Part shown: in pieces, positions 1-5,188 of the stretch
Position numbering within the stretch: the first letter of the stretch is position 1
Layout of the letters: the number at the start of each line of letters is the position of its first letter
NCBI GenBank assembly: GCA_024762375.1
Contig: JANTHQ010000183.1
Coordinates: forward strand, 1 to 5,188
Length of the DNA: 5,188 bases
Direction: 5' to 3'
Origin: Anaerolineaceae bacterium
Lineage (GTDB): Bacteria > Chloroflexota > Anaerolineae > 4572-78
The notes under the pieces: model-generated
Told to the model about the DNA's origin: nothing
Database searches by the model: none
Seen by the model: the letters and a program-made list of their open reading frames with translations, nothing else
Position numbers and translations under genes: made by a program

Positions 1-1901
1 GCATCAAACCCGAACCGTGGACAGTGTACGATTCGATGGTATGGGCGAAAATGATGTCGTGGAATTTGGGCGGCAATTACGATTTGGAATTGCTGCGGGT
101 CCGACTGACACAAGCGGTCGGGGCGGAACGGGCGGCACAGTTGACCGGACGCTATCCCCAAAATGGCACCACCATTCTTGCCGCCGATACTATCGCCCCC
201 GACACCGCCGCCGCTTTGCTGAAAATCGATTCGTCGCTGCAAACTGCTTTCAATCTGCGGGGATTGGATATCGGCAGCAATAACTGGGTGGTGGGCGGCA
301 GTCGCACCGATAGCGGGCAGCCGCTGCTGGCAAACGACCCCCATCTCGGTGCACAGATTCCGTCCATTTGGTATTTGGCCGAAATTCAGGGTGAGAAAAT
401 CCACGTTACCGGCGCAACATTTCCCGGAATGCCGTTTTTTCCCACCGGGCACAACGAGCACATCGCTTGGGGGGTGACCAACCTCGCACCGGATGTGCAA
501 GACTTGTATATGGAGCGCATCAACCCCGAAAACCCCAATCAATATGAAGTGAACGGCCGTTGGGTGGATATGGATATTGTGGAAGAACCCATTTATATCC
601 AAGGGGAGGACGAACCGATTTTGTGGGCGGCGCGCAGCACCCGCCACGGCCCGCTCATCAGTGATGTGAACGGCAGCACGGCGTTTCCGGTGGCATTGCG
701 CTGGACGGCACTGGAGCCGAATGACACCACCGTGGAAGCCTTTTTCAATTTGAATTCTGCAGCCAATTGGGATGAATTTACCGCTGCGCTGGAAAAATAT
801 ATCGCCCCCAGCCAAAATTTTGTGTACGCCGATACCGAAGGGAACATCGGCTATTATGCGCCGGGGCTGATTCCCATTCGCCGCAAGGGGAACGGCATGG
901 TTCCCGTGCCGGGCTGGACGGATGAATATAAATGGTCAACTTGGATTCCGTTCCCAAGCCTGCCGCACGCCTTCAACCCCGATGCCGGTTATATCGTCAC
1001 CGCCAATAACCGCGCCGTGCCTGATGACTACCGCTATTTCATCACCAATGATTGGGCGCCGCCATATCGTGCCCGGCGCATCGCCGAGTTGATTGAGGAA
1101 AAGAGCGCGGCGGGCGAAACCATTTCGGTGGAGGACATGGCAGCCATTCAAGCCGATCAATTCAGTGCGCAGACACGAGAATTGCTGCCATTTCTGAAAA
1201 ATATCGAACCGGCGGATGACCGCCAAAAGCAGGCGCTGGCATACGTTCAAAACTGGGATGGCAACCTTTCCACCGACAGCATCGCCACCACCATTTATGA
1301 AGCATGGGAACTGGCGCTGGTGAAAAACGTTTTTGCCGATGATTTGCACGGCGATTTATTCGATGATTTCACTGCCCGCGAACACCCGCTTTTTCTGAAT
1401 GACATTTTTACCAACCCCGAAAACACATGGTGCGACAATTTTCTCACCACCCCCACCGAAAGCTGCGATGATATCGCGGCAGAATCACTGGCAGATGCGC
1501 TCGATATGCTCACTGAAAAATACGGCAAAAACATGAAAAAATGGCAATGGGGCGCAGTGCATCATACCGAATACCCGCACAACCCGTTCAGCCATGTGGA
1601 TGCGCTGAAAAAGATTTTCGACCGCGATATTGCCAACGGCGGCGACCGTTACACGGTCAACGTGGCGCCATATCACGCCGACAAGCCCTTCGCCCAGTAT
1701 CACGTGCCCAGTTACCGGGAAGTGGTGGATATGAGCAATCTGAACAACAGTATTTTTATGCATACCACCGGGCAATCGGGGAACGTGCTCAGCCCGCATT
1801 ACGATGATTTCATCGAGCGTCACCAGCGGGTGGAATTCCTGCCGATGACATTCGGGCGCGACCGGGTGACTGGTTCGGTGCTGACGCTGAAACCGAAATG
1901 A
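1..1901 (+). CDS. Penicillin acylase-family (Ntn-hydrolase) amidase, 5' end outside window
   Basis: Members of this family are exported heterodimeric N-terminal-nucleophile hydrolases that cleave amide bonds in penicillins, N-acyl homoserine lactones or other acylated amines. The frame is open from position 3, with no start codon needed, so the signal peptide and most of the alpha chain lie upstream. About 91 alpha-side residues remain, including a typical W-N-L-G-G-N-Y-D stretch. The autocleavage site is Gly-Ser followed by N-N-W-V-V. The nucleophile Ser is codon 276-278 and starts a beta chain of 541 residues, a normal length. Beta-His23 (codon 342-344) follows in N-D-P-H-L. Asp at beta-73 and beta-76 fall at the numbering of two calcium ligands in E. 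coli penicillin G acylase. A-N-N (Asn codon 1005-1007) is the likely oxyanion-hole Asn. Cysteines at 1431 and 1464 could form a disulfide, which fits export. The C-terminal T-G-Q-S-G block and P-M-T-F are intact. Family membership is secure; the substrate cannot be read from sequence. Confidence 0.95.
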   Translation, partial: IKPEPWTVYDSMVWAKMMSWNLGGNYDLELLRVRLTQAVGAERAAQLTGRYPQNGTTILAADTIAPDTAAALLKIDSSLQTAFNLRGLDIGSNNWVVGGSRTDSGQPLLANDPHLGAQIPSIWYLAEIQGEKIHVTGATFPGMPFFPTGHNEHIAWGVTNLAPDVQDLYMERINPENPNQYEVNGRWVDMDIVEEPIYIQGEDEPILWAARSTRHGPLISDVNGSTAFPVALRWTALEPNDTTVEAFFNLNSAANWDEFTAALEKYIAPSQNFVYADTEGNIGYYAPGLIPIRRKGNGMVPVPGWTDEYKWSTWIPFPSLPHAFNPDAGYIVTANNRAVPDDYRYFITNDWAPPYRARRIAELIEEKSAAGETISVEDMAAIQADQFSAQTRELLPFLKNIEPADDRQKQALAYVQNWDGNLSTDSIATTIYEAWELALVKNVFADDLHGDLFDDFTAREHPLFLNDIFTNPENTWCDNFLTTPTESCDDIAAESLADALDMLTEKYGKNMKKWQWGAVHHTEYPHNPFSHVDALKKIFDRDIANGGDRYTVNVAPYHADKPFAQYHVPSYREVVDMSNLNNSIFMHTTGQSGNVLSPHYDDFIERHQRVEFLPMTFGRDRVTGSVLTLKPK

Positions 1902-1904
1902 GAA

Positions 1905-1945
1905 TCAAAAACGCTCGGTCAACTTGACCGAGCGTTGAAATTTTA
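1905..1945. terminator. Bidirectional hairpin terminator between convergent genes
   Basis: A perfect 11-bp stem (1910-1920 with 1926-1936) encloses a five-base loop; counted as an inverted repeat, the symmetry extends to 13 bp per arm around one central base. It starts 8 bases after the acylase stop codon. Read on the minus strand, the stem is followed by a run of five T (1911-1907 side), so it is a good intrinsic terminator for the small ORF and anything reading through from era. Read on the plus strand, the tail is weaker (T-T-G-A-A-A-T-T-T-T), but it would still serve the acylase gene. The placement between two converging genes supports this reading. Confidence 0.85.
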
Positions 1946-1955
1946 AAATTGAACC

Positions 1956-2060
1956 TTAAAACGGCACAACTTTCCCCAGCGCGATTAGCCCAAAACAGCC
2001 CACAATTACCACCAAAAAGAAAACCATAATTGCCAAAACGAGCATTTGTTGCCGGGTCAT
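1956..2060 (-). CDS. Putative 34-residue single-span membrane microprotein
   Basis: This short frame begins ATG-ACC-CGG-CAA-CAA, giving M-T-R-Q-Q, and ends in TAA. After the polar, positively charged N-terminus comes one hydrophobic segment, about residues 6-28, rich in Leu, Val, Ile, Phe and Met, with a G-C-F-G motif at 21-24. It then has Lys30 and a short tail ending V-P-F. The predicted form is a single transmembrane helix with the N-terminus probably inside. Support for a real gene comes from an AAGGAG Shine-Dalgarno exactly 6 bases before the ATG, a TTGACA/TAAACT promoter-like pair upstream, and a strong hairpin terminator just downstream. I recognise no family. Cys22 lies within the hydrophobic segment, so a very short lipoprotein is a possible but weaker alternative. 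It may be a small regulator or subunit of a membrane complex, but nothing in the window names a partner. The 71 bases back to the era stop allow either separate transcription or read-through. Confidence 0.68.
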   Translation of the reverse strand: MTRQQMLVLAIMVFFLVVIVGCFGLIALGKVVPF

Positions 2061-2066
2061 ATCAAG

Positions 2067-2072
2067 CTCCTT
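2067..2072 (-). promoter_or_regulatory. Shine-Dalgarno site of the small membrane ORF
   Basis: The minus strand reads AAGGAG, six of the bases complementary to the usual anti-Shine-Dalgarno sequence, with a 6-base spacer to the ATG at 2060. It is stronger than the four-base GGAG sites in front of era and yhhQ in this window, and it is the main reason to believe this short ORF is translated. Confidence 0.75.
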
Positions 2073-2095
2073 ACTTTTACCATAAAGACACTTTT

Positions 2096-2123
2096 AGTTT
2101 AACATAAAATCGGCGTTTGTCAA
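2096..2123 (-). promoter_or_regulatory. Sigma-70-type promoter for the small ORF
   Basis: On the minus strand a perfect TTGACA (-35, 2123-2118) is followed after 16 bases by TAAACT (-10, 2101-2096, four of six consensus matches). Transcription would start near 2089, leaving a leader of roughly 30 bases that contains the AAGGAG site. It sits immediately downstream of the era stop codon, so the small ORF could be expressed independently of era. This is a sequence match only. Confidence 0.5.
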
Positions 2124-2130
2124 GCGGGAT

Positions 2131-3120
2131 TTATTCAACTGAATAACCCAGCCGCTTTAACGCCGATTTTTGCTTGCGCCATTTAGGCAGTACCGACACC
2201 CGCAATTCCAAAAATACCGGCGCGCCGACCAACGCTTCAATTTGCGGGCGCGCCATCTGCCCGATTTTTTTGAGCGTTTTGCCGCCTTGCCCGATGACAA
2301 TCCCTTTCTGCGAATCGCGTTCCACAAAAAGTTTGGCGGAAATATACACCATTCCGTTCGGACGTTCTTTGAAGTCCTCTACCAAAACCGCCATCGCGTG
2401 CGGCACTTCCTGCCGCAGGGTTTGCAACGCTGCCTCCCGAATCATCTCTCCGGCGATGAACCGCGTTTGCTGGTCGGTCACTTGGTCGGCGGGGAAAAAA
2501 CGCGGGCCCGGTGGTAGGTGGGCAATGATGGTATCGAGCAGTTTATCGCGGTTGGTGCCTTCTGTTGCTGAAAATGCCATCGCGGTATCCGGCTGGAAAA
2601 ATGCGGTGAACAGCGCCAACCGTGGTTCGATGGCATCGGCGGGGAGCAGGTCAATTTTGTTCATTCCCAAAATTACCGGCGGGCGATCTTTTTGGGCACG
2701 GATGATATCTGCCACCAGTTCATCGGCGCGGGTGGGCGGTTCCGAGCCATCCACCAGCCATAAAATTACGTCTGCATCCGGAATGCTTTTGCGTGCCACT
2801 TCCACCAGGTACTCACCGAATTTGTGGTGCGGCTGGTGAATGCCCGGTGTATCGAGAAAAATTATCTGCGCCCGGTCGAGCGTCAAAATGCCGAGCAGCT
2901 GGTTGCGGGTGGTTTGCGGTTTCGGGCTGGTGATGGCAATTTTTTGCCCCAGCAGCGCGTTCATCAGTGTGCTTTTGCCCACATTTGGCCGCCCGATGAC
3001 TGCCACATACCCGCTGCGATGGTCGGCGGGCAGGTCGTCATCAAACAGCAATGTATCTTCAATCGTCTCGTCGGCATCTTCGGGGATAGCATCCCAGTCG
3101 AAGTTATCCATTTCGGTCAT
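2131..3120 (-). CDS. era: GTPase Era (30S ribosome assembly, KH domain)
   Basis: Era is a GTPase that binds the 3' end of 16S rRNA and helps complete 30S subunit maturation. From the chosen Met the protein is 329 residues. The G motifs are all present: GRPNVGKS (43-50), the KPQTTRN switch (67-73), DTPG (90-93), NKID (154-157) and S-A-T (184-186). The C-terminal KH domain carries its GxxG loop as G-Q-G-G at 277-280, and the end K-W-R-K-Q-K-S-A-L-K-R-L-G-Y is typical of Era. I chose the ATG at 3120 because GGAG lies 6 bases before it. An in-frame ATG at 3132 would add four residues and overlap the yhhQ stop as TAATG, but has no Shine-Dalgarno. The P-loop begins about 28 residues later than in E. 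coli Era, because of an acidic N-terminal extension. The gene follows yhhQ after 11 bases and is probably in the same transcript. Confidence 0.97.
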   Translation of the reverse strand: MTEMDNFDWDAIPEDADETIEDTLLFDDDLPADHRSGYVAVIGRPNVGKSTLMNALLGQKIAITSPKPQTTRNQLLGILTLDRAQIIFLDTPGIHQPHHKFGEYLVEVARKSIPDADVILWLVDGSEPPTRADELVADIIRAQKDRPPVILGMNKIDLLPADAIEPRLALFTAFFQPDTAMAFSATEGTNRDKLLDTIIAHLPPGPRFFPADQVTDQQTRFIAGEMIREAALQTLRQEVPHAMAVLVEDFKERPNGMVYISAKLFVERDSQKGIVIGQGGKTLKKIGQMARPQIEALVGAPVFLELRVSVLPKWRKQKSALKRLGYSVE

Positions 3121-3126
3121 CGGTTG

Positions 3127-3130
3127 CTCC
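3127..3130 (-). promoter_or_regulatory. Shine-Dalgarno site deciding the era start
   Basis: GGAG on the minus strand lies 6 bases before the ATG at 3120 and begins two bases after the yhhQ stop codon (3134-3132). A ribosome finishing yhhQ would therefore sit on the era initiation site. The competing ATG at 3132 overlaps this element and has only CCACAGAA-type sequence ahead of it. Confidence 0.65.
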
Positions 3131-3131
3131 A

Positions 3132-3851
3132 TTATTCTGTGGCTAAACTGAACGGGTTGAAATCGGTGTTGCGGTCGTAATAATCTTCATGTTCCGCCGA
3201 TTTGAGGAAATTGACGATGGCGTATGTGACGGGTGTGAACAGCACTTCGATGGAAACTTTGAAAATATAGTTGGCGACAATCAGGCTGACGGCGATTTCC
3301 GGGGGGAAGACGCCAAACAGGGTGGCAACCAAAATGAAAATCACGGTGTCTACCCCTTCGCCGACGAGTGTGCTGCCAATGGTGCGCATCCACAAAAAAC
3401 GCCCTTCAGTGAACACTTTCATTTTCGCCAAAATGACGCTGTTGGAAAATTCGCCGGCAAAATACGCGGTGAGGCTCGCCAGCACGATGCCGCCCGATGC
3501 CACCCCGCCGAGAATGGCATCATACGCCGATTGCCCGGCATATTGCTGCCACATGGCTTCGCCGGGCATTTTGCCGATGACCCAGAATGTGCCCGCCATC
3601 AGCAGTGCCGCCCCGAAACCCGCCCAAATGATTCGCCGGGACCGTTTGTAGCCGTAAACCTCGGTCAGAATATCCCCAAAAATGTAACTGATGGGGAAAA
3701 GTAGTGTGCCGCCATCGAATGCCAGTGGCAGCCCGAAAATACTGATGCCCCAGTCGACAATTTTGGCGGCAGAAGCGATATTGCTGATGAGCAGTACGGC
3801 CACAAATGTGGCGGCGACGAAATCATAATATTTGTAACTGCGGTTGTTCAT
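3132..3851 (-). CDS. yhhQ: Queuosine precursor transporter (VUT / YhhQ family, DUF165)
   Basis: This is an inner-membrane protein of the vitamin-uptake/YhhQ family, whose characterised members import queuosine precursors (preQ0, preQ1 or the queuine base) for tRNA wobble modification. It has 239 residues, close to the family's usual 220-240, with about six hydrophobic segments: roughly 11-32, 47-62, 74-94, 113-132, 158-181 and 185-215. Family-typical polar patches are G-D-I-L-T-E-V-Y-G-Y-K-R at 59-70, E-F-S-N-S at 134-138, the Arg at 151 and 156, and S-T-L-V-G-E-G-V-D-T at 160-169. The ATG at 3851 is chosen because GGAG (3863-3860) lies 8 bases ahead; a TTG at 3869 in frame has no such site. 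The tail after residue 217 is charged and cytoplasmic-looking. The hairpin region upstream carries the likely promoter, and era follows directly. Substrate is by family; no queuosine biosynthesis gene is in view. Confidence 0.9.
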   Translation of the reverse strand: MNNRSYKYYDFVAATFVAVLLISNIASAAKIVDWGISIFGLPLAFDGGTLLFPISYIFGDILTEVYGYKRSRRIIWAGFGAALLMAGTFWVIGKMPGEAMWQQYAGQSAYDAILGGVASGGIVLASLTAYFAGEFSNSVILAKMKVFTEGRFLWMRTIGSTLVGEGVDTVIFILVATLFGVFPPEIAVSLIVANYIFKVSIEVLFTPVTYAIVNFLKSAEHEDYYDRNTDFNPFSLATE

Positions 3852-3859
3852 AACTGATT

Positions 3860-3863
3860 CTCC
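3860..3863 (-). promoter_or_regulatory. Shine-Dalgarno site deciding the yhhQ start
   Basis: GGAG on the minus strand, 8 bases before the ATG at 3851. It lies just downstream of the T-run that ends the large pckA-yhhQ hairpin, so the site itself remains outside the stem. It falls inside the frame if the TTG at 3869 were used, which argues against that start. Confidence 0.6.
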
Positions 3864-3866
3864 GTG

Positions 3867-3940
3867 CAAAAAAATAACGTAAAACGCAGCGCGATTATAG
3901 GCGACTCTATGTTATCGCGCAATACGTTTTACGTTTTTTG
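3867..3940 (-). terminator. Long compound hairpin, likely pckA terminator
   Basis: The pckA-yhhQ gap holds a nested inverted repeat. The outer stem is a perfect 11 bp (3876-3886 with 3925-3935), the middle stem 7 bp, GC-rich (3889-3895 with 3914-3920), and the tip 4 bp (3897-3900 with 3907-3910) around a six-base loop. The arms are flanked by A7 (3868-3874) and T6 (3934-3939). In the minus direction, that of pckA, the stem is followed by TTATTTTTTT, as expected of an intrinsic terminator. In the plus direction T6 also follows it, but no plus-strand gene needs it. It begins about 20 bases after the pckA stop codon. Confidence 0.75.
3894..3922 (-). promoter_or_regulatory. Candidate yhhQ-era promoter embedded in the hairpin
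   Basis: On the minus strand TTGCGC (3922-3917, four of six matches to the -35 consensus) is followed after exactly 17 bases by a perfect TATAAT (3899-3894). The start would fall near 3887, giving a leader of about 35 bases to the yhhQ ATG. Both elements lie in the paired arms of the terminator-like hairpin. No other comparably good promoter is visible before yhhQ. Confidence 0.5.
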
Positions 3941-3960
3941 AATGACATTCAGTTGCGCGG

Positions 3961-5188
3961 TTACACCTTCGGTGCAGCGGCTTTCACTTCATCCGAAACT
4001 TGGGCTTCAAACGCTTTGAAATTTTCGTTGAACATCGCCGCCAGTTTTTTGGCCTGTTTGTCGTATGCTTTTTTGTCTTTCCATGTGTTGCGCGGATTGA
4101 GCACTTCGGCAGGAACGTCCGGGCAGGAAACGGGGATATTCAAGCCGAAAATCGGGTCGGGCTCGGTGGGCACGCTGTCGAGTTTGCCTTCCAGCGCGGC
4201 TTCAACCATGGCGCGGGTGTGGGCAATTTTCATGCGGTTTCCAACGCCATAGGGGCCGCCGGTCCAACCGGTGTTCACCAACCACACATTCACGTTGTGC
4301 TCGTCGATTTTTTCACCCAGCAGGCGGGCATATTCGCCCGGTGGCAGCGGCAAAAACGGTGCGCCGAAACATGCGCTGAACGTGGCTTGCGGTTCGGTGA
4401 CGCCTTTTTCGGTGCCGGCAACTTTGGCGGTGTACCCGGACAGAAAATGGTACATGGCCTGCTCGCGGGTAAGTTTGGAAATGGGGGGCAGCACGCCGAA
4501 GGCATCGGCGGTGAGGAAGATGACGTTTTTCGGGTGGCCGCCCATCCCGCTGGGGTCGGCATTTGAAATGTGGGTGATGGGGTATGCGCCACGGGTATTT
4601 TCGGTGAGCGAGTCGTCGTCCAAGTTGATGTGGCGGTCGATGGTGTTGACGGCAACGTTTTCCAGCACGGTTCCGAATTGACGGGTGGTGCTGTAAATTT
4701 CCGGCTCGGCTTCCGGCGACAACCGAATCATTTTCGCATAACAACCACCCTCAAAATTGAAAACGCCTTTGTCGCTCCAGCCATGCTCATCGTCACCGAT
4801 GAGTGTGCGGTGCGGGTCGGCAGAAAGGGTGGTTTTGCCGGTGCCGCTCAACCCGAAAAAGAGGGCAACATCGTCTTTATCTGTGCCATAATTTGCCGAG
4901 CAGTGCATCGGCAGCACATTTTGGAACGGCAGCAGGTAGTTCATCACGGTGAAGGCGGATTTTTTGATTTCGCCGGCGTAACTGGTGCCGCCGATGAGTA
5001 CCAGTTTCTTTCTGAAGTTGACTAAAATGAAGGCCTCTGAATTGGTGCCGTCCACATCGCGGTTGGCATGGAATTGGGGCGCGTCGATGATGGTGAACTC
5101 CGGCACGTGGTGTGCGAGTTCTTCGGTGGTGGGACGGATGAACATGTTGCGCACAAACAGGCTGTGCCATGCATATTGGGTGATGACT
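3961..5188 (-). CDS. pckA: ATP-dependent phosphoenolpyruvate carboxykinase, 5' end outside window
   Basis: PckA converts oxaloacetate and ATP to phosphoenolpyruvate, CO2 and ADP in the cytosol, the first committed gluconeogenic step; in some anaerobes it runs in reverse. The frame is open through the window edge and 408 residues are present, against about 530-540 in the family, so roughly 120-130 N-terminal residues are missing, including the Arg equivalent to E. coli R65. Visible landmarks, numbered from the codon at 5154, are G-E-I-K-K (61-65, metal-binding Lys), M-H-C-S-A-N (83-88, metal-binding His84), the P-loop G-L-S-G-T-G-K-T-T-L-S (101-111; bases 4854-4822), I-G-D-D-E-H-G-W (119-126, kinase-2 Asp pair), F-N-F-E-G-G-C-Y-A-K (132-141), E-N-T-R (185-188) and T-A-D-A-F-G-V-L-P-P (215-224). 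All catalytic residues that should be in this portion are present. The C-terminus is complete, ending A-P-K-V. The apparent GTG at 5154 is internal, since homology continues upstream of it. Confidence 0.98.
   Translation of the reverse strand, partial: VITQYAWHSLFVRNMFIRPTTEELAHHVPEFTIIDAPQFHANRDVDGTNSEAFILVNFRKKLVLIGGTSYAGEIKKSAFTVMNYLLPFQNVLPMHCSANYGTDKDDVALFFGLSGTGKTTLSADPHRTLIGDDEHGWSDKGVFNFEGGCYAKMIRLSPEAEPEIYSTTRQFGTVLENVAVNTIDRHINLDDDSLTENTRGAYPITHISNADPSGMGGHPKNVIFLTADAFGVLPPISKLTREQAMYHFLSGYTAKVAGTEKGVTEPQATFSACFGAPFLPLPPGEYARLLGEKIDEHNVNVWLVNTGWTGGPYGVGNRMKIAHTRAMVEAALEGKLDSVPTEPDPIFGLNIPVSCPDVPAEVLNPRNTWKDKKAYDKQAKKLAAMFNENFKAFEAQVSDEVKAAAPKV

Noticed and set aside
2058..2084. Eight-codon upstream frame starting at the ATG at 2082, ending in the TGA that overlaps the small ORF start
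   Set aside because: It has no ribosome site, and its coding sequence includes the Shine-Dalgarno of the small ORF. A chance frame is more likely than a leader peptide, though the ATGA-type overlap was noted.
3852..3869. TTG at 3869 as the yhhQ start (six extra residues)
   Set aside because: No Shine-Dalgarno precedes it, and the GGAG for the ATG at 3851 would fall within the coding sequence. The extra residues are not part of the family core.
3852..3960. PreQ1 riboswitch ahead of the queuosine-precursor transporter
   Set aside because: I looked for the short preQ1-I stem with its A-rich tail and for a larger preQ1-II-like fold. The leader instead holds a symmetric nested hairpin with T-run, and no match to the conserved C-rich loop is visible.
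4000..4566. Long plus-strand open frame (188 codons) opposite pckA
   Set aside because: It lies wholly antisense to a well-conserved enzyme. Its translation is low-complexity, with no recognisable domain or ribosome site, and it is explained by the codon pattern of pckA. The same applies to the open frames opposite era and yhhQ and those opposite the acylase.
5152..5154. GTG at 5154 as the pckA start
   Set aside because: Recognisable PckA sequence (I-T-Q-Y-A-W-H-S-L-F) continues upstream of it to the window edge, and starting there would remove the conserved N-terminal domain.

Overview
The window looks like an ordinary chromosomal segment of a free-living bacterium of moderate GC content. 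No transposase, phage, CRISPR or RNA gene is visible. The Era GTPase reads like those I associate with Chloroflexota (an acidic N-terminal extension, then a GRPNVGKS P-loop and a KPQTTRN switch). The ATP-type PEP carboxykinase and the exported penicillin-acylase homologue fit that assignment. The phylum is an impression from protein style, not a proven placement.

Layout. Positions 1-1901 (+) hold the 3' part of a penicillin/amide acylase-family gene with its autoprocessing Gly-Ser site and complete beta chain; its 5' end lies outside the window. It converges on everything else, which is on the minus strand. From right to left these are a 5'-truncated ATP-dependent PEP carboxykinase (pckA, 5188-3961), a queuosine-precursor/VUT-family transporter (yhhQ-like, 3851-3132), era (3120-2131) and a 34-codon membrane-microprotein ORF at 2060-1956. 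The small ORF has a near-ideal Shine-Dalgarno sequence and its own promoter-like sequence.

Two regulatory intergenic regions stand out. A near-perfect hairpin at 1910-1936 lies between the convergent acylase and small-ORF ends and can terminate transcription from both sides. A long compound inverted repeat at about 3867-3940 lies between pckA and yhhQ. It looks like the pckA terminator, and its arms also contain a TTGCGC-17-TATAAT promoter-like sequence pointed at yhhQ.

Functionally these are mostly separate housekeeping jobs: gluconeogenesis (PckA), tRNA queuosine salvage (YhhQ), 30S ribosome maturation (Era) and extracytoplasmic amide hydrolysis (acylase). The yhhQ and era genes are tightly packed and probably co-transcribed and translationally coupled. 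The item most likely to be undescribed is the 34-residue membrane peptide downstream of era.
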